Shown here piece by piece: positions 34,316-45,059 of a stretch of DNA of 64,000 bases. Numbering within the stretch: position 1 is the stretch's first letter; every line of letters begins with the position of its first letter. The position numbers and the translations under genes were made by a program. The stretch spans positions 121,313 through 185,312 of the forward strand of contig QKWP01000600.1 in the NCBI GenBank assembly GCA_003550325.1, read 5' to 3'. Origin of the DNA: Gigaspora rosea. Lineage: Eukaryota > Glomeromycota > Glomeromycetes > Diversisporales > Gigasporaceae. Under the pieces are notes generated by a model. The model saw only the letters and a program-made list of their open reading frames with translations. It made no database searches and was not told the DNA's origin.

Positions 34316-36869
34316 TTTTAGATCTAAAAAAACATATGAAACGTACAACAAAGATAACTCTTGACCCCGTAATCCAATTTTAATTAAATTACTACCATCG
34401 TGACCGTCTTGAGGAGAGCTTTCGAATGGTACCAAAATCATCTCGATTGGACCATTCTAGCCCAAGCTAGTCAAAACTGAATGATTGGTTTTTACAAAAC
34501 GTCCTACTGTGCCCAAATCTTATTGGTCGATCAATACTGCGCCACCTGTGACACTGAAATATCGGACATTCCGAGTAATCCTAGACATTTCAGTTGATCA
34601 CAGACATGTCTGACATTCTGGACATTTTAGACATTTGGGACATAACAGTTTTGACAGATATAATTAACATATCTAATATAGCTGATATTTAGGATATATG
34701 TATTATATTTATTATCTTTAGGGAATTATTTTTTATACCCCCAAATTTACTATTCATACCCCAGCCCGGCTTTTGACCCTTCTGATCCAGTCATGTGTAC
34801 GTAGTACAAACTGAGATCACGTGACTTTTAGATTCTTGCATTTTAACCAATGGTCAGGTTATGCGAAATTCAGGTTATGTGATCTGGGTAACAATAATAG
34901 CCAATTAAATTTAATTAAATAAACAAAATGTGGCATGCTTCCATCTAAATTTTTTTTCTTGCTAAGTTAACGATATATGTCCACTAATTGAAAGTTGTAG
35001 AGCTCGTCGAGACGCATCTAACAGTGGTTAGATCATCCAAATCGGCCTAGTGGATGGTGAGATATCGTCGAAAAACGATTGGCCGACTATATAAAAATCT
35101 GTGACAGAAATTACTATAGGCGAAATGTGGCGTGCTTCCATATAAAACTTTTTTTCTTACTAAGTTAATGATACATGCCCACTAATTGAAAGTTGTATAG
35201 CTCGTCAAGACGCATCTAACAGTGGTTAGATCATCCAAATCGGCCTAGTGTATAGTGAGATATCATCAAAAAATGATTGGCCGACTATATAAAATCTATG
35301 TAAAGGAAGGGCCATTTATCAGCTGATATTTTGCTACTAAGCGGCTACCCCCTACCTGATCATAAATACTGCAAATTGATTGGCTAAAATTTTTTAAAAT
35401 TTTAAAAAATTTTTAAACTTTAATATTAAATAAAATTTGAACCACTGTTCCGTTTTGGATGATTTTACTACCAAAATGTTCATCTCAATGAGACGATTCC
35501 AATGAGCCTAAAATCGTCAAAATCCAATCACTGGATCCCAAGGTCGTTATAAATTTGTATTGCTTTAATTATATTAGTTTTGTATATATTAAAAATTATT
35601 ATTAAAGAACTTATAAACTTTAACATTGAATAACTTGTGAACCAGTAATCTGTTTTAGATGATTTTACTACCAAAATGCTCGTCTCAATGAGACGATTCT
35701 AATGAATCTAAAATTGTTAAAATTTTTTAAAATTTTAAAAAATTTTAAAAAATTTTAGCCAATCAAAAGTTATCTACTATTAGGACCTGAGAATTGCCAG
35801 ACCCCTCTACCCTAAAAAATCAGATGATAAATGGCACTTCCCTAAACAAACATTGTTTATATAAAAATTTTATATATTCAGCCAATCGTTTTTTAACGAT
35901 ATCTCGCCATCTACTGGGTCGATTTGGATGATCTAACTACTGTTAGATGCGTCTCGACGAGCTCTACAACTTTCAATTAGTATGCATGTACTGTTAACTT
36001 AGTAAAGAAAAGGGTTTATATTGAAGCACGCCACATTTCGGCTATAGTGATTTCTGTCACAGATTTTTATATAGTCGGCCAATCGTTTTCAGTGATATCT
36101 TGCCATCCACTGGGCCGATTTGGATGATCTAACCACCGTTAGATGCGTCTCAATGAGCTCTACAACTTTTAATTAGTGGATATATATCGTTAACTTAGTA
36201 AGAAAAATTTTTAGATGGAAGCATGCCACATTTCGTCTATTTAATTAAATTTAATTGGCTATTATTGTTACCCAGATCACATGACCTGGATTTCATGTAA
36301 CCTGACCATTGGTCAAAATGCAAGAATCTGAAAGTCACGTGATCTCGGTTTGTACTATGTTACACATGACTGGGTCGGAAGAGTCGGAGGCCGGGCTGGG
36401 GGGTATGAATAGTAAATTTGGGTGGTATAAAAAGTATTTCCCTATCTTTATTATATTTATTATATTCATTATATTTAGCATTAGCATATATCAAATATAT
36501 CAATTATATAAATCTCTTTATTCTTATTGTATTATTTATATTGACAAACATGTATAAATACTCAAGGTTTTTCCTTTGCTAAAAAGCAGAGAGAAGAATC
36601 TCTGATTTATTGAATAAAGGATAAGTGAAGTAGTGTGTCTTCACTGAAATACAATTGATACAATTCTTAGTATCCTCATATACTATTAATTGTGGCCTCT
36701 TTCATAATTGCAAATTCTCCAAGCCTCTTTACAAAATACTGCCCAAATAACAGTATCCTTTTCGACCCTTGCATACCATAGTAATTAGTGTGAATTACAT
36801 AAAGTGTTTCCCTGCATTAGTCGCTCTGTCTCTAGCATTTCTCTAAAAAGATAGAAATCTAGGTTGACA
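34316..36869 (+). repeat. 3' LTR of the Gypsy element, split by a foldback insertion
   Basis: 34316-34720 plus 36443-36869 match the 5' LTR, total about 830 bp after removing the insertion. TATA-like TATAAATA at 36553-36560. The LTR ends GGTTGACA, then GTGT repeats the left flank. Confidence 0.85.
34721..36442. mobile_element. 1.7-kb foldback (MULE-like MITE) inside the 3' LTR, 8-bp duplication TATCTTTA
   Basis: Ends GGGAATTATTTTTTATACCC on the left and, reverse complemented, GGGAAATACTTTTTATACCA on the right. Flanked by TATCTTTA at 34713-34720 and 36443-36450; the 5' LTR shows the unoccupied site. The arms are very long (about 580 bp each). Each contains two direct copies of a 170-bp block with GAGCTCGTCGAGACGCATCT and AAATCGGCCTAGTGGATGG. 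Two palindromic modules face each other in the middle (35428 and 35637). No coding capacity; the open frame at 36309 is a by-product. Long arms, G-rich ends and an 8-bp duplication suggest MULE-type mobilisation, but hAT cannot be excluded. Confidence 0.82.
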
Positions 36870-36873
36870 GTGT

Positions 36874-37681
36874 ATACTTCTTTAATCAAGTTAATTGTGC
36901 CCAATTTTGTAGATCTATATTTTAGCCCGTGACGGTATAAACCTAGTTCTAAAATTGAAATCTAGTCTTTAAAAACCAGGTCCTAAAACCAGATCCTAGA
37001 GTCCTAAATTTAAGAACTTTGCCATCTTTATCTATTACTATAGAAATTCTATATGATTAGTCAATTGTTTTTAAGATTGGCCCCATAGTAACAGTTTCTA
37101 ATCAATTTTATTGTTAGAAAAGTATCCTTTATCACCTGAATTTTAGAGTAGGTGGGGTCAAAAAATTATCAGGTTCTAATAGTAAATAGCTTTTGATTAG
37201 CTAAAATTGTTAAAATATTTAAAAATTTTTAAAATTTAATATTAAATAACTTTTGATCACCCTATAAGAAAAGTAGTTTGGAGTATATCACAAAAAAATA
37301 GTATATTTACATGGGATAGTACAGATCATATAGCATGCATATGCATGTTATACAGAATAGTATGATTAAAAATATTTCAAACATTTATAATAATAGATAA
37401 CACATTATATTATATCATATAGAATAGCACATATCAGGATAGTATACATATGCATATTGTACATAATAATAAATTTTTATTTCAGGAATAGCACATGTTA
37501 AAAGTGATACATGCTGGCTTGTTTCTCAGAATACAATAAGAGCAAAAAATTGCAACTATTTTTTTAAAAAATAATTGCAATTTTTTAAAAACTTACAAAT
37601 AAGTTTCTCTGGATATCTTAAGAAAAAAAATTCTTTACAAGATTTTATACATTTGTAGCTGCTTTAGTTTCTAGATATATA
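36874..37681. other. No supported gene; right flank of the Gypsy element
   Basis: AT-rich sequence with AGTCCTAAA / CCTAGTTC-type short repeats near 36940-37030 that resemble the patch at 20143-20300, and a CATATGCATA-rich stretch at 37310-37460. No coding sequence. Confidence 0.4.
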
Positions 37682-38073
37682 CCATATATTTCTGAAAATA
37701 AGCTATCTTTTTTGGCCAAAAAATTACACAAAAAAATGTGGGTAGCTTATTTTCAAAATATATATGTTTTTGAAAAAATTGAAAAACATATTAATAAAAA
37801 GTTGTTCAAATAGCACTAAATTTTTATTATTGGTGTATTTTGATGTGCTGAACAACTTTACTTAATCAACTTTTTGAGATTAACTTAGTAAAAAAAAGTT
37901 TTATATATAGCAACTACTAATGAATTTTTTGAAATTTTTAAAAAAAACAGAAAGGTAGCTTATTTTCAAAGTAGCTTATTTTCAGCGTAGCTTATTTTCA
38001 GAGTAGCTTATTTTCAGAGTAGCTTATTTTCAGAGTGGCTTATTTTCAGAGTAGCTTATTTTTGGGAATATAC
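37682..38073. mobile_element. MITE of the AAATAAGCTAC family, copy 1
   Basis: Left end CCATATATTTCTGAAAATAA + GCTA, right end TAGCTTATTTTTGGGAATAT + AC. The same inverted end sequences and interior (TTTTTGGCCAAAAAATTACAC) are seen at 41888-42494. TA precedes the left end, but the right end abuts an LTR terminus, so that boundary is uncertain. It includes a 16-bp tandem repeat near its right end. Confidence 0.6.
37953..38055 (+). repeat. 16-bp minisatellite AGTAGCTTATTTTCAG
   Basis: Six to seven nearly identical direct copies, amplified from the terminal repeat of the surrounding MITE. Confidence 0.75.
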
Positions 38074-38542
38074 TGTTACAAGCGACTATAGCCTTCAATA
38101 TAGTACTTGCAACACAGCACATAGTGACAGGGATCTTGTAAGGGTCAGAGAAGATATGAAGCAGTGGGAAGTGGAATATTACTTCACAAAGTGGTTCAAT
38201 TTATATTTATTAAATAACAAGAGTATTTTTATTTGGCAAAAATATATTTTATTTATTTAGACAATAATATTTAAGACATATAACTATGTTTAAGCATATG
38301 AGAGAGAAGAAGGGAAATCTGAGTCTAAGCTAAAAAGCTAATGTGTAGAAGGTCAGAAAGCTAGGGTTTATATATCTTTTTAGAAATATATTCGTGTAAA
38401 AGTATAAAGGTATAAAGGTATCAAGGTATAAAGGTATAAAGGTATAAAGGACTATTCTAATATTGTTCTGTGTCTTTATTATGTTATGCTAAAATATTCT
38501 CAGAATGTTCTAGTTTAATAATGAAAAACCTATTCTATTACA
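38074..38542 (-). repeat. LTR of a second retrotransposon (minus orientation)
   Basis: On the minus strand: TGTAATAGAATAGGTTTTTC ... CGCTTGTAACA, 469 bp with TG..CA ends. It has TATATAAACCCTAGC as a TATA-like box and AATAAATAAAATA as a polyadenylation signal. A PPT-like AAAGGGGACGG lies directly upstream (38545-38555), so this is the 3' LTR of a truncated element. A GGTATAAA heptamer-type repeat occurs at 38398-38452. No second LTR is in view. Confidence 0.65.
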
Positions 38543-38554
38543 TTTCCGTCCCCT

Positions 38555-39181
38555 TTAAGAACGAACTTCATGAGTTCCTATTTCTATTAATTTGTCAAAC
38601 TCATCTACCGATAATTCATTCAGGCTACTAATAGAAATATGTTGTGTCTGGTATAATTTTACAAGGACCCGGTGTTTAAAAACTTGGTAGTTTTATTTAG
38701 CGTCTTTCCATATCTTATTTGTTCAGCATGATTCTAGAGAAGATTTAATTTGTTCTCTGATTTCTTTAAAGACCGTAGGATCATTTTGAAATTCTTTTTG
38801 AAGTCTTTCTAGATAATAATATGCTTCAAAGGTCTGAACTTGTTTTTCTTTTTGGTTTCCTCGGGGTTCTCAATCTAAGTGCTGAATTATTTCATTAACT
38901 TGAACTTTCCAAGCATAAGTTAAGAGAGGGTCTGCATGAAGGGAAGTATTATGTTTTTTTTCTTGTTGGTCACTAATAATTTTAGCAAATTTAGCTTCTG
39001 CTTTAGAAGTAGGATTTTCTAAGTTTTCAAAGTCTATTTCTGGGTCTTGTTCTTCGATGTTTTCAGGTTCGTTAACTTCAAGTGGTAGAGTTAGTTCTTC
39101 ATCTAGCAGTAATTCAGTATTAGTTTCAATATGGTCATTGGAGAAATTATCTTGTAAGAAGTCTGTGTCTTCTGTAGAAAG
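38555..39181 (-). pseudogene. Terminal ORF of the truncated LTR element
   Basis: One minus-strand frame runs for 209 codons from 39181 to TAA 38555, with three internal stops (two TGA, one TAA). A TAG directly precedes it, and the frame can be extended a little upstream as KLTLSGPGNILLSF. Acidic start (DFLQDNFSNDHIETNTELLL), middle KAEAKFAKIISDQQEKKHNT, AYYYLERLQKEFQND, and end ISSLNELSVDEFDKLIEIGT. It stops beside the PPT, so it is the last coding segment of that element. No family recognised. A 23-nt GT..AG stretch at 39204-39182 is too short to be an intron. Confidence 0.5.
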
Positions 39182-39239
39182 CTAAAAAGAGAGTAAAATA
39201 TTACCTGGGCCGGATAAAGTGAGTTTGCATAAAATAAAC

Positions 39240-39755
39240 TATTATCTTTCCCTAGTTGTTGACGAATTAAAGTCCTTTTGGCGTGGTATGACACTAAATT
39301 CAACAGCCAAGTTTTCAGAAGAAAAAACAATTCGTGCTGCTTTGATACTAATTTCATATGATATTCCAGCTGCTTGAAAGTTATATGAACATATATCGGC
39401 ATTAGTATCATGTCATCATTGCAAGAAAAATGCTAATTACGTTAACAGACATTTTAATTTCGGCGGTATACAAAATATAGATGAATAGTTTGTTAAAAAA
39501 AATTTAGCAGTACATTAGAAAAAGGCTCTTGAATAAAGACATTATAATTCTGATACTAAAAAAAAGCATTTTGTTAAAGACATAAAGTTTGATAGTCAGA
39601 ATTACTTTGTCTAAATTATTTTAATTCTATTCGTCATGTTATCGTTAATCCTATGCATTGTATTTTTTTGGGCATTGCTAAGTGAATTGTTAAGCGAATA
39701 TGGATCAACGAAGGCATATTAGCCCAAAAATATACTTATACAAATGCAATCCAAG
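39240..39755. other. No supported gene
   Basis: Sequence upstream (in element orientation) of the truncated retroelement. An open minus-strand stretch at 39411-39206 has no recognisable features. The rest is AT-rich. Confidence 0.35.
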
Positions 39756-39763
39756 ATGAATAG

Positions 39764-40048
39764 TAAGGTTCCGCAATTTGATTTGATCTTCAAATATTTG
39801 AATCAAATATTTGATAAATTCAAATTCAAATTTGACTATATTTGATTTGATCAAATTCAAATCTGGCCAAATTTGATTTGATTTGACAAATATTTGATTT
39901 GATTTGAAAATTACTATTAAAAATTCAAATTCAAATCAAATTCAAATCCAAATATTTGAATCAAATCAAATTCAAATTAGAGTCAATTTGATTTGATCAA
40001 ATTCAAATTGACCCAATATTTGATTTAATTTGAATTTGAGAAACCCTA
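39764..40048. mobile_element. 285-bp hAT-type MITE of ATTTGATTTGA units, 8-bp duplication ATGAATAG
   Basis: Left end TAAGGTTCCGCAATTTGA, right end (reverse complement) TAGGGTTTCTCAAATTCAA. Flanked by ATGAATAG at 39756-39763 and 40049-40056. The interior is almost entirely AAATTTGATTTGA / TCAAATCAAATTT in both orientations, giving an extensive fold. Confidence 0.75.
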
Positions 40049-40165
40049 ATGAATAGGATCCAAGTTCTATCAGATATCAGCTGGATTTCAGGGAAATTGA
40101 GCAATGGAGATGGATTTTTGAATTTTATAGCTGATTAGTAGTGAAATTTTTTTACAATTTATACT

Positions 40166-40355
40166 AGGACCCCGAAGGACTCTAATACAACTTAGATTTG
40201 AGTTTGTATAATATCAGCCAAATAGGCATATAAAATAGGCCAAAATTTAAAAAATTTACTATATAAAAATGCAATGTTTGATAAATTTCTATGCAAAATT
40301 TTCTTTTTTAGTAACCTCTGAGTTATATCAGAGTCCTTCAGGGTCCTTTTATGCT
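40166..40355. mobile_element. 190-bp palindromic MITE, GGACCCCGAAGGACTCTAAT family, copy 1
   Basis: AGGACCCCGAAGGACTCTAA at the left and AGAGTCCTTCAGGGTCCT at the right. A related copy at 63549-63743 shares the ends and the interior (TTTGCATAGAAATT, AACRTTGCATTTTTATA) in inverted orientation. Non-coding. Confidence 0.65.
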
Positions 40356-40373
40356 ACTGTTGTTTTTTGGAAC

Positions 40374-41817
40374 TAGTGATTGGACCCGTTTAAAAAAACA
40401 TGACCCGGGTCACCCGGCGGGTTGACCCGCGGGTCACCCGGGTGATCGACGGGTCACCCGGGTCTACGGGTGACCCGTTCAACCCGGGTCAAAATCATAC
40501 CCGGGTGAGCACTAGGTAATAGAAAAAATTCTGCTACGGGTCACCCGCGGGTGAACACTGGGTAATAAAAAAAATTCTGCTACGGGTCACCCGCGGGTAA
40601 TGATGCTGCCCGAAACTATTTTGAAAAATTATGCCGAAATTCCGAAACTATACCAAAATTCCGAAACTAAGTTTATATTTTTATTTAAATTTATTTAATT
40701 TTTATACATTCGCTCTAATCTAACTATCAACTACTAATCGCTCCATTCTTGGTACTAATGTAATACTCTTTGCTCTTCATAACAAACCCGTCAACAACTA
40801 TAATGTGACTAACCAGTTCCCGAATCTCTTCTATTTAACCTTACAAAAACTAGAAAAAAAGTAATTAGTAAAATAACAAAGAAAGCACGAAAAAAGAATA
40901 AGCACTTATCTTAGTGCCAGTTCTAGCACTTTCGTGTCGAGATCTTTGAAGCTTTATGCCGTTTCACCCTTTCTGGGTCGAGATCTCTGAATCTTTATGC
41001 CATTTCCTCTTGCCGGCAGTACACAAAGTCCATAAGAGAAAGAAGTAATTAGCAAAAAAGAACGAAAAATAAAAAGAAATACAAAAATTAGTTTTAGCAC
41101 TTCCGGGTTGAGATCTCTGAGTCGAGATCTCTAAATCTTCACGCCATTCCACCCTTCCTAGTAGTACACATAACCTATAGAAGAAAGGAGTATTTAGCAA
41201 AAAAAAACAAAAAATAAAAAAGAAGAAAGCAAAAAAAAAAAAAAAAATAATACTTATCTTAGTCAGTTCTAACACTTCCAGGTCGAGATCTCTGAATATT
41301 ATGCCATTTTACTCTTGCCGGCAGTATACAAAACCTATAGAAGAAAGAAATAGTTAGTAAAAAAAAAAACAAAAAATAAAAAAGAAAAACATAAAAACTA
41401 ATACTAATCTTAGTATAGATTTAAAAATTTAAATAAAAGATCAAAAAGATCTTAAAAAAATGTAAAAAAAAAATGTAACGTTATAAAAAAAATTTGAATA
41501 AATAAAATAAAAAAATTTAATAAAATAAAAAAAAAATAAAAAAATTTAAATAAAAGAAAAAGAAAAAAAAAATATGTAAAAGATCTTAAAAAGATCAAAT
41601 ATTATCTATTTATTACAGATCAACTTCGTATCGAAGTTCGCTGTAAACCCATACGGGTCACTGACCCGCGGGTTGAACCACGGGTGACCCGCGGGTTGAC
41701 CCACGGGTGACCCGCGGGTCACCCGCGGGTTGACCACCCGGGTGGGCCATAACTCAACCCGGGTCACCCGCCCACCCGCGGGTGACCCGGGTGATACTTA
41801 CCCGGGTCAGAACACTA
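40374..41817. mobile_element. 1.44-kb GC-ended hAT-type MITE, 8-bp duplication TTTGGAAC
   Basis: TAGTGATTGGACCCG at the left and, reverse complemented, TAGTGTTCTGACCCG at the right. Flanked by TTTGGAAC at 40366-40373 and 41818-41825. Both subterminal regions (about 250 bp and 175 bp) are packed with ACCCGCGGGT and ACCCGGGT palindromes and are far richer in G+C than the surroundings. The middle is AT-rich with a tandem repeat at 40880-41400. No coding capacity. Confidence 0.8.
40880..41400 (+). repeat. Four tandem units of about 130 bp inside the GC-ended MITE
   Basis: Each unit has CTTATCTTAGT.CCAGTTCTA, GCACTTCCGGGTCGAGATCT, CTGAATCTTTATGCCATTTC, GCCGGCAGTACACAAA, then an AAAGAAGTAATTAGCAAAAA tail. 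The copies have drifted. A CGAGATCTCTGA motif occurs up to twice per unit. Confidence 0.65.
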
Positions 41818-41887
41818 TTTGGAACACCTTCCGAATAATGATTGGCAAATTTTAACAAAATTTGTAAAAATTTGCCAGATCTTAGTA

Positions 41888-42494
41888 CCGTATATGTCCG
41901 AAAATAAGCTACTACCTAAAATAAGCTACCCCTGATTTTTTTTAAAAATCTTAAAAAATTCGTTAGCAGTTGCTATATATAAAACTTTTTTATACTAAGT
42001 AAACTTCAAAAAAGTTGATTAAGCAAAGTTGTTCAGCGCATCAAAATACACCTATAGTAAAAATTTGGTGTCATTTAGAAACTTTTTATTAGTACGTTTT
42101 TTAATTTTTTCAAAAAATGCTATATTTCGAAAATAAGCTACTTTACGATTTTTCGTGTAATTTTTGGCCAAAAAGGGGGTCGTCTAAAGCGGAGTAGAAT
42201 CACGTGACAATTGGCCAATCAAATTATCAAAATTTGATGATCTTCGGCGAAGCAACCAAAAAAACGAAGCGAAAACCTTGAAAAATACAAAAAATGGCAG
42301 TCTAAACCTACCTTGGTGTTTTAATTAAAAATGTCAGGAAGACAATTTTGCTTATATATTATAACCTAAGAATCTCTCTAACCTTAACTTAAGATGACCC
42401 TAACTCTAAAGTTAATTCGATAAAATATATTATAAGAATCTACTCCGCTTTAGACGTTCCCCAAAAAAGGTAGCTTAATTTCGGACATATACAG
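41888..42494. mobile_element. MITE of the AAATAAGCTAC family, copy 2, TA duplication
   Basis: CCGTATATGTCCGAAAATAA at the left, TTAATTTCGGACATATACAG at the right, TA on each side (41886-41887 and 42495-42496). A TA duplication suggests a Tc1/mariner-type source. A second MITE is nested at 42175-42462. Confidence 0.7.
42175..42462. mobile_element. 288-bp MITE nested in the previous one
   Basis: GGGGGTCGTCTAAAGCGGAG at the left; the right end, reverse complemented, is GGGGAACGTCTAAAGCGGAG. Both continue into TAGA. It interrupts the TTTTTGGCCAAAAA ... AAAAAGGTAGCTT part of the host MITE; the flanks are poly-A, so the duplication length is ambiguous. Confidence 0.65.
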
Positions 42495-42505
42495 TATCCA
42501 GAATA

Positions 42506-43431
42506 ATGAAACGCGACCTAATAAATAAAGCTTACAAAAGGTTAATCAATTTGATAAAACTTATAAAAAGAAAATATGGGCCCAAAAAAATTACTCCTAA
42601 TCTACATCTTTTACTACATTTATATAAATATGTACAGGATTATGGTCCACTATATTCCTTTTGGTATTTTTTATTCGAAAGGATAAATGGAATATTAGGG
42701 TCTTTGCTGAATAACCATCAAAAAATAGAACCTGAATTAATGCGAAGACTAATGAATGATAGTTGCATTGTTAGCTTGACAGCTGCATCTGAAGTGGAAG
42801 AACTAGAATTGTTGCCAAATCGATCAGAAGTAGGGTCACTTTCGGATATAAATCAGTTTTCTTCTGATGAAATACATAGGTTTTATTTAATACGTATAAT
42901 ATTCAAGAATCGGTTATTACTGGTTCAGAACGCTTTCCTGGCAAGTTATTACCACCTTAATGGCAAAAGTTAATAATTTCTACCAATTTATTGGACTTGC
43001 TAGTAGAATATTATACTGCGGCTTATGAAAATTTGAGTTTTAAAAAACCTTTTGCTGACAATCTTAATGACTTAATTATTGTTTTTAACTGGGTGGACCA
43101 GTATAGAAGATGCAGAATAGGATTAGAAATATTTGGTTCTGACATGTCTTTTCAGCATATAAAAAGTTCGTTTGTATTGGCCCGGTTGCCGAATGGGTTT
43201 ATTGAACACAAATTGGCATACATTAAATGATATAAACCTGTAAGTTTAGCAGCAACTCGATTTCATTTTAGTAGCAATGATGATGCCAAAACATGTAATA
43301 TCAAACTTTGGGGCACTCAATTTTATCCAATTCATCGTGAATGCATTATTCCGGTACATAACATTTTTAGTCGATTTATATACTATTCAAGTATAAAATA
43401 TCAGATAGACAAAATTTTCAAAAATATTTAG
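42506..43431 (+). pseudogene. Tnp2/DUF4218-type (CACTA-like) transposase C-terminal remnant
   Basis: First piece 42506-42973 (155 codons): KRKYGPKKITPNLHLLLHLY, YGPLYSFWYFLFERINGILG, EPELMRRLMNDSC. This is the DUF4218 region that follows the Tnp2 transposase domain in fungal and plant CACTA elements. After a frame change near 42975, a second piece from 42991 reads FNWVDQYRRCRIGLEIFGSD, HIKSSFVLARLPNGFIEHKL, AYIK, TGA at 43228, then YKPVSLAATRFHF..NIKLWGTQFYPIHRECIIPVH to TAG 43429. The N-terminal two thirds (the DDE part) are missing. A TA-flanked MITE lies immediately upstream, ending 11 bp before the ATG. Confidence 0.8.
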
Positions 43432-44023
43432 CTGTAATTTCTTTAAATCGTAAATTTAATATTTAATATATTTAATCTAAATTTTGTAATTAATAATATG
43501 ATTTTTTTTACCGATTTTTTTGACTTATATTGTTTACAATCAATTGCAATTATTCAAGTTCATATCGATAAAATCATAATCAATGTCAGTCACTTTTGCA
43601 GCTGATAATCGATATCCATCTTATTTAAAAATTTTTTTAATATATGTGAATTATGTGTTTTATTTGACGAAACTTATATAAATTGTTAAAATAGCTGAAA
43701 TTATATGATTTATATAATTTAAAAAACGATAAGATTCAGCTGTCGATTTTTCTATTTTTGCTGATTTTTGCCAATTTTTATTTCTAAAAATCAGTAAACA
43801 ATCGGATATTATATCAAATTTGCTTTTTAAATATTCGGCTATAGCTGAATGTTAATCAATTTCTCTCTTTTAATGCTGATTTGTATATGAATATTGTAGT
43901 ACCAAATTTTGATATTTCGACTAGTATAAAATGCATCAAATTGGCCATATAAAAATTTTTTTTGAAATAAAAAAATAATTTTATATTTATAATTGGGTAA
44001 AATTAATTAAATATTAAGGCTTA
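43432..44023. other. No supported gene
   Basis: AT-rich sequence downstream of the Tnp2 remnant. Several TGATTTTTGCC / GGCAAAAATC-type short inverted repeats near 43720-43800. No coding sequence. Confidence 0.4.
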
Positions 44024-44619
44024 AGGTAAAAAGGGGTAATTTGACGAATAGGAGTAATTTGACGAATTTGAATATCGCATGATCTAATAATTGGAATCGA
44101 ATAATTTTTATGCCATTCGATTCGTCTCGATGAGACAACTCGAATGGTACAAGATCTACCCAATTCTGATCACTAAATTACAAGATATCATCGATTATTT
44201 GCCAGATTTACACTTTGTCAAAATCCCCCTTAAGAATCTTTTTTATATAGCATATAATCGATTATATGTCATGACTCAGTGTTCAGAATCAGATGATTTT
44301 TATACCATTCGATTCATATCATCGAGACAAATCGAATGGTATAAAAATCATCCAATTCTGAATGTTGGATCACATGAATTATCATCAATTCGTCAAATTA
44401 CTCTACCAGTATCCTACCTCTATAAATTTAAACTTTTTGATACGATGTATAATCCCATTTAATAACACTTTAAAAAAGATGCTATATTACTAATTTTATA
44501 TAAAATAATTCTAAATCATATATAAAGTTTAATACGAAAAATAAAACATTTTTTAATATTAAAATAAATAAGTTTTTATATAAGTTATTTTAACTTCATC
44601 AAATTACCCCTTTCTACCT
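44024..44619. mobile_element. 596-bp TA-flanked MITE containing two palindromic modules
   Basis: AGGTAAAAAGGGGTAATTTG at the left, CAAATTACCCCTTTCTACCT at the right, with TA at 44022-44023 and 44620-44621. Two copies of the TACCATTCG/CGAATGGTA module lie at 44083-44175 and 44283-44375. An open frame of 123 codons at 44091 simply reads through these palindromes (IRFVSMRQLEWYK and IRFISSRQIEWYK) and is not taken as a gene. Confidence 0.7.
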
Positions 44620-45059
44620 TATATGTAAAATATAGTTAATTAGCTTTAATAAAAAGTGAATAAAAAATTTAAAAAGTTTATATTAAAGCCAATATACCTC
44701 TATATATATTGTTTGGGTTTTATAAGATGCAAAACTTTCATTTTTGATATACCTGTATCTACATTGTTGATATACCTAAATGTACTTTAAAAATCTTATT
44801 ATATTTTTAAGGGAAAATGTTTTTCGTGCACCTGCACGATCATGCACTCCAGATCGTTGGATATTTTTTGCAATACACCGACACATAACCGCAGGATCTC
44901 AAAATTTTTTACGATATACGTAAATTTTGTGCCCCAGATTTTTTTATTTTGAGTTCTTATCATTATATCTCGCATATCTGTTGTTTTTATTTAGCAAAAG
45001 CGACAACGAACAAAGAACTTCTAACTGGTATTTTTCACGTCTAACATTAATAAAAGATC

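Larger units (their letters stand above)
21101..36869 (+). mobile_element. Decayed Ty3/Gypsy LTR retrotransposon with two nested insertions
   Basis: Complete layout: 5' LTR 21101-21927, PBS at 21931, gag, protease, RT, RNase H, integrase, 3' accessory ORF, PPT, 3' LTR 34316-36869. The flanks repeat GTGT (or AGTGT if one base of the LTR end is counted). Order RT-RNase H-integrase marks Ty3/Gypsy. Removing the nested hAT element (24287-28807) and the nested foldback in the 3' LTR (34721-36442) leaves about 9.5 kb. All open frames carry stops and shifts, so it cannot move by itself. The two LTRs differ at several percent by eye, so the insertion is not recent. Confidence 0.9.

Noticed and set aside
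36309..36557. 82-codon plus-strand frame across the end of the 3' LTR foldback
   Set aside because: It crosses the boundary between foldback and LTR and has no counterpart in the other LTR.
39182..39204. Tiny GT..AG intron joining two minus-strand frames
   Set aside because: At 23 nt it is far below the 70-110 nt of the real introns seen here; a TAG stop in a decayed frame explains it better.
44091..44462. 123-codon plus-strand frame with repeated IRF.S.RQ.EWYK
   Set aside because: It is the translation of two palindromic modules inside a MITE; the same phrase arises because the module is repeated.
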